Positions 5,870 through 7,729 of a DNA stretch of 7,729 nucleotides are shown one piece after another. A program made the translations under genes and the position numbers. Source of the DNA: Gemmatimonadota bacterium (GTDB taxonomy: Bacteria > Gemmatimonadota > Gemmatimonadetes > Longimicrobiales > UBA6960); contig JADFLD010000077.1 of NCBI GenBank assembly GCA_022564535.1, positions 1 through 7,729 on the forward strand, in the 5' to 3' direction. The first letter of the stretch is position 1. Each line of letters begins with the position of its first letter. Under the pieces are notes generated by a model. It made no database searches and was not told where the DNA came from. It was given only the letters and a program-made list of their open reading frames with translations.

Positions 5870-6769
5870 CTAATTCGACAGGAGATTGGGCTCCGCCGGC
5901 ATGCCCATGGTGTTATACCCCTTGTCGACATGCAGCGTCTCGCCCGTGATTCCCGAGGCGAGCGGCGAGCACAAGAAGGCGGCCACAGACGCGACCTCCT
6001 CTGCGGTGATCGCTTCGGGAAGGGGTGAATTCTCGCGATAGTAGTCGACCATCTTGTCGATGGTGCCCACGGCCTTCGCGGCACGGCTCGCGAGCGGGCC
6101 GGCGCTGATCGTGTTCACACGAAGGCCATACCGGCGACCTGCCTCGAAGGCTAGGGTCCGCGTGTCACCCTCGAGCGCCGACTTGGCCGAACTCATTCCT
6201 CCACCGTATCCGGGAATGACGCGTTCGGCGGCGAGATACGAGAGCGACACGAACGCCCCGCCCGGTCTCATGAGCGGACCGAAGCGCTGGACCATGCTCA
6301 CCATGGAGTACGCGCTCGCACTCACGGCGGCCAGGTATCCTTCACGACTCGTGTCGAGGAGGGCGCGTTGCACCTCCGGACCGTTGGCGAGCGAGTGTAC
6401 CACGATATCCAGACACGGCGCACCGAAGTCATCCCGCATCTGGTCGGCGACCTCTTGAATCGTGTAGCCCGTCAGCTCGATGTACCTCCTGTCCGTACGC
6501 ACCGCCTCCGGCACGGCATCGGCATCGTCGAAGACGGCATCGAAGGCGTACTTCCGCTCGAATTCGAGCTCGCCACCGTCTGGAAGCGTTCGGTTGAGCT
6601 TCCCGCGCTCGAGACCCCGCGTGAAGATGCGAAGCACGGGAGGCCAGGTGCCTACACAAATCGAAGCTCCGGCCTGGGCAAGCGCTCGAGCGATGGCCCA
6701 TCCGTATCCCTTGTCATCCGCGATTCCCGCTACGAACGCACGCTTACCGGTGAGGTCGATCGACAACAT
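5870..6769 (-). CDS. fabI: Enoyl-[acyl-carrier-protein] reductase FabI (plant/chlamydial type)
   Basis: The 299-residue protein is a short-chain-dehydrogenase-fold enoyl-ACP reductase, which performs the last reduction of each fatty acid elongation cycle with NAD(P)H in the cytosol. It has the N-terminal nucleotide-binding stretch [14 protein letters not shown], a VHSLANGPE segment, [17 protein letters not shown] with Y178 and catalytic Y188, K196 (Tyr-x7-Lys, the spacing of plant enzymes rather than Tyr-x6-Lys of E. coli), and [15 protein letters not shown]. Residues about 42-102 (TWPPVLRIF to ELTGY) hold the extra segment found in plant and Chlamydia FabI, explaining a length well above the usual 255-265. 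The ATG start at 6769 has GTGGAG 10 bases upstream. It lies 87 bases after the antiporter gene and 41 bases before the aminotransferase, all on the same strand. Confidence 0.96.
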   Translation of the reverse strand: MLSIDLTGKRAFVAGIADDKGYGWAIARALAQAGASICVGTWPPVLRIFTRGLERGKLNRTLPDGGELEFERKYAFDAVFDDADAVPEAVRTDRRYIELTGYTIQEVADQMRDDFGAPCLDIVVHSLANGPEVQRALLDTSREGYLAAVSASAYSMVSMVQRFGPLMRPGGAFVSLSYLAAERVIPGYGGGMSSAKSALEGDTRTLAFEAGRRYGLRVNTISAGPLASRAAKAVGTIDKMVDYYRENSPLPEAITAEEVASVAAFLCSPLASGITGETLHVDKGYNTMGMPAEPNLLSN

Positions 6770-6856
6770 GTGCGAATGGCTCCACGAACGGTTTTGCTAA
6801 AGGACTCGAAAGTTACCCACCGGGGCCACAGACGCCTACCCCACTATCTCAAGCAG

Positions 6857-7729
6857 TCAGAACAAGAAGATGCCGACTCCGACGTACGCGGCGAGAAGAA
6901 TGACACCCTCGAATCGGCGAAGTTGCCATCCGCTCCAGAGCAGGGGAAAGATAAGGGCCGACATGAAGAGAACCGCCGGCAGCTCTGCGAAGAGAATGGT
7001 CCGCGGAATCGGTATGGGCGCCAGGACAGCCGTAGTCCCGAGAATGGCGGAGACGTTGAAGATATTCGATCCGATGACGTTTCCTACGGCGATGTCGGAC
7101 TCGTTGCGCGCCGCCGCTACGAGTGACGTCGCCAACTCGGGAAGCGAGGTGCCTACGGCGACAACGGTGAGCCCGATGGCGACCTGCGACAGCCCCAGCG
7201 AAGACGCCACCTGAACCGCCCCCTCCACGATGCAATAGCCGCCTAGGACGAGACACGCGGAGCCCGCGAGCACCCACCCGATGTCGGGAAGATACGCCTT
7301 CAGCCCTGGCCTCGCGGACGTCTTCAGGAACCCCTCGTATTCATCGAGGATCTCGGGCGCCTCATCGCCGACCGACTGAAAGACGAAGACGAGATACGCG
7401 GCGAACGCGAGCAGAAGAATGACCCCGTCCGCCCTGCTCAACCGCATGTCCCAAAGCAGAGCGTAGAGTACGATCGTAATGACGAGCATGAGCGGCATCT
7501 CACGCGCGACGACACGAGAGTGCACTTTGAGCGGTCGGACGATCGCGGTCAGCCCGAGAATCAGTCCGATGTTCGCGAGGTTCGAGCCCATCACGTTTCC
7601 GATCGCGAGATCCGGATTGCCACCGAGGGCAGCGACGGTGCAGACCACGAGCTCCGGAGCCGACGTGCCGAAAGACACCACCGTGAGTCCGACGACAATC
7701 GGGCTGACGCCAATCGATGCCGCGAGACG
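6857..7729 (-). CDS. CaCA-family Ca2+/Na+ (cation) antiporter, 5' end missing
   Basis: The gene runs off the right edge; 290 residues plus a TGA stop are visible, so only about the first transmembrane segment is missing. Two inverted alpha-repeats mark the Na_Ca_ex family. The first has GTSAPEL and GNPDLAIGNVMGSN (visible residues 21-27 and about 37-50), and the second has GTSLPEL and ESDIAVGNVIGSN (193-199 and about 210-222). The Glu in each GTSxPEL is an ion ligand in this family. Several hydrophobic helices surround the repeats, and an acidic-to-basic loop (about 121-149, GDEAPEILDEYEGF onward) joins the halves. It sits in the inner membrane and exchanges Ca2+ or another cation for Na+ or H+, as in YrbG-like proteins; the ion is not certain. 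A GTG inside the first repeat is not the true start, because the open frame continues with family-like sequence to the edge. Confidence 0.92.
   Translation of the reverse strand, partial: RLAASIGVSPIVVGLTVVSFGTSAPELVVCTVAALGGNPDLAIGNVMGSNLANIGLILGLTAIVRPLKVHSRVVAREMPLMLVITIVLYALLWDMRLSRADGVILLLAFAAYLVFVFQSVGDEAPEILDEYEGFLKTSARPGLKAYLPDIGWVLAGSACLVLGGYCIVEGAVQVASSLGLSQVAIGLTVVAVGTSLPELATSLVAAARNESDIAVGNVIGSNIFNVSAILGTTAVLAPIPIPRTILFAELPAVLFMSALIFPLLWSGWQLRRFEGVILLAAYVGVGIFLF

Noticed and set aside
6770..6856. Possible terminator or promoter between the antiporter gene and fabI
   Set aside because: Only 4-bp stems and no well-spaced -35/-10 pair were found on the minus strand, so no element is claimed.
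6368..7126. Plus-strand open frame across fabI and the antiporter end
   Set aside because: It spans two recognisable minus-strand genes and their gap, and its composition is charged and featureless.

Overview
The window is a high-GC stretch of ordinary bacterial chromosome, densely packed with housekeeping genes. There is no insertion sequence, phage gene, CRISPR array or other sign of recent transfer. A plant/chlamydia-type FabI, a two-domain NfuA, sigma70-like promoter elements and a strong AAGGAGG ribosome-binding site fit a Gram-negative, GC-rich phylum; Gemmatimonadota is one possibility, but the sequence alone does not settle the taxonomy.

Left part (1-2236): the 3' end of a DUF309-family gene on the plus strand meets an ATP-grasp ligase gene on the minus strand tail to tail. 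The ATP-grasp gene sits 24 bases downstream of nfuA (Fe-S cluster carrier) and starts with TTG, so the two probably share a transcript. Centre (2334-2711): two minus-strand tRNA genes, tRNA-Glu(CTC) then tRNA-Val(CAC), neither encoding CCA. They lie behind a good sigma70-type promoter and are separated by a spacer that can fold into a 12-bp hairpin. nfuA follows 97 bases after tRNA-Val. A short plus-strand gene (2712-3026) encodes a pterin-4a-carbinolamine dehydratase fold protein that has lost most of the catalytic residues.

Right part (3056-7729), all minus strand: in transcription order, a CaCA-family cation/Ca2+ antiporter (5' end outside the window), fabI (enoyl-ACP reductase), a class III PLP aminotransferase, a secreted lipase-like alpha/beta hydrolase, and a PpaX/Gph-like HAD phosphatase. 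The last three are tightly coupled: the aminotransferase and hydrolase overlap by GTGA, and the hydrolase and phosphatase by ATGA. The phosphatase gene and the dehydratase-like gene converge, and both of their TAG stop codons lie inside the arms of one 8-bp inverted repeat, a candidate shared terminator.

No gene-free stretch exceeds 300 bases; the longest untranslated stretch outside RNA genes is about 180 bases (2535-2711). I see no clear novel multi-gene system. The most notable points are the degenerate dehydratase, the inter-tRNA hairpin, the inverted repeat carrying both stop codons, and the overlapping aminotransferase-lipase-phosphatase unit behind fabI.
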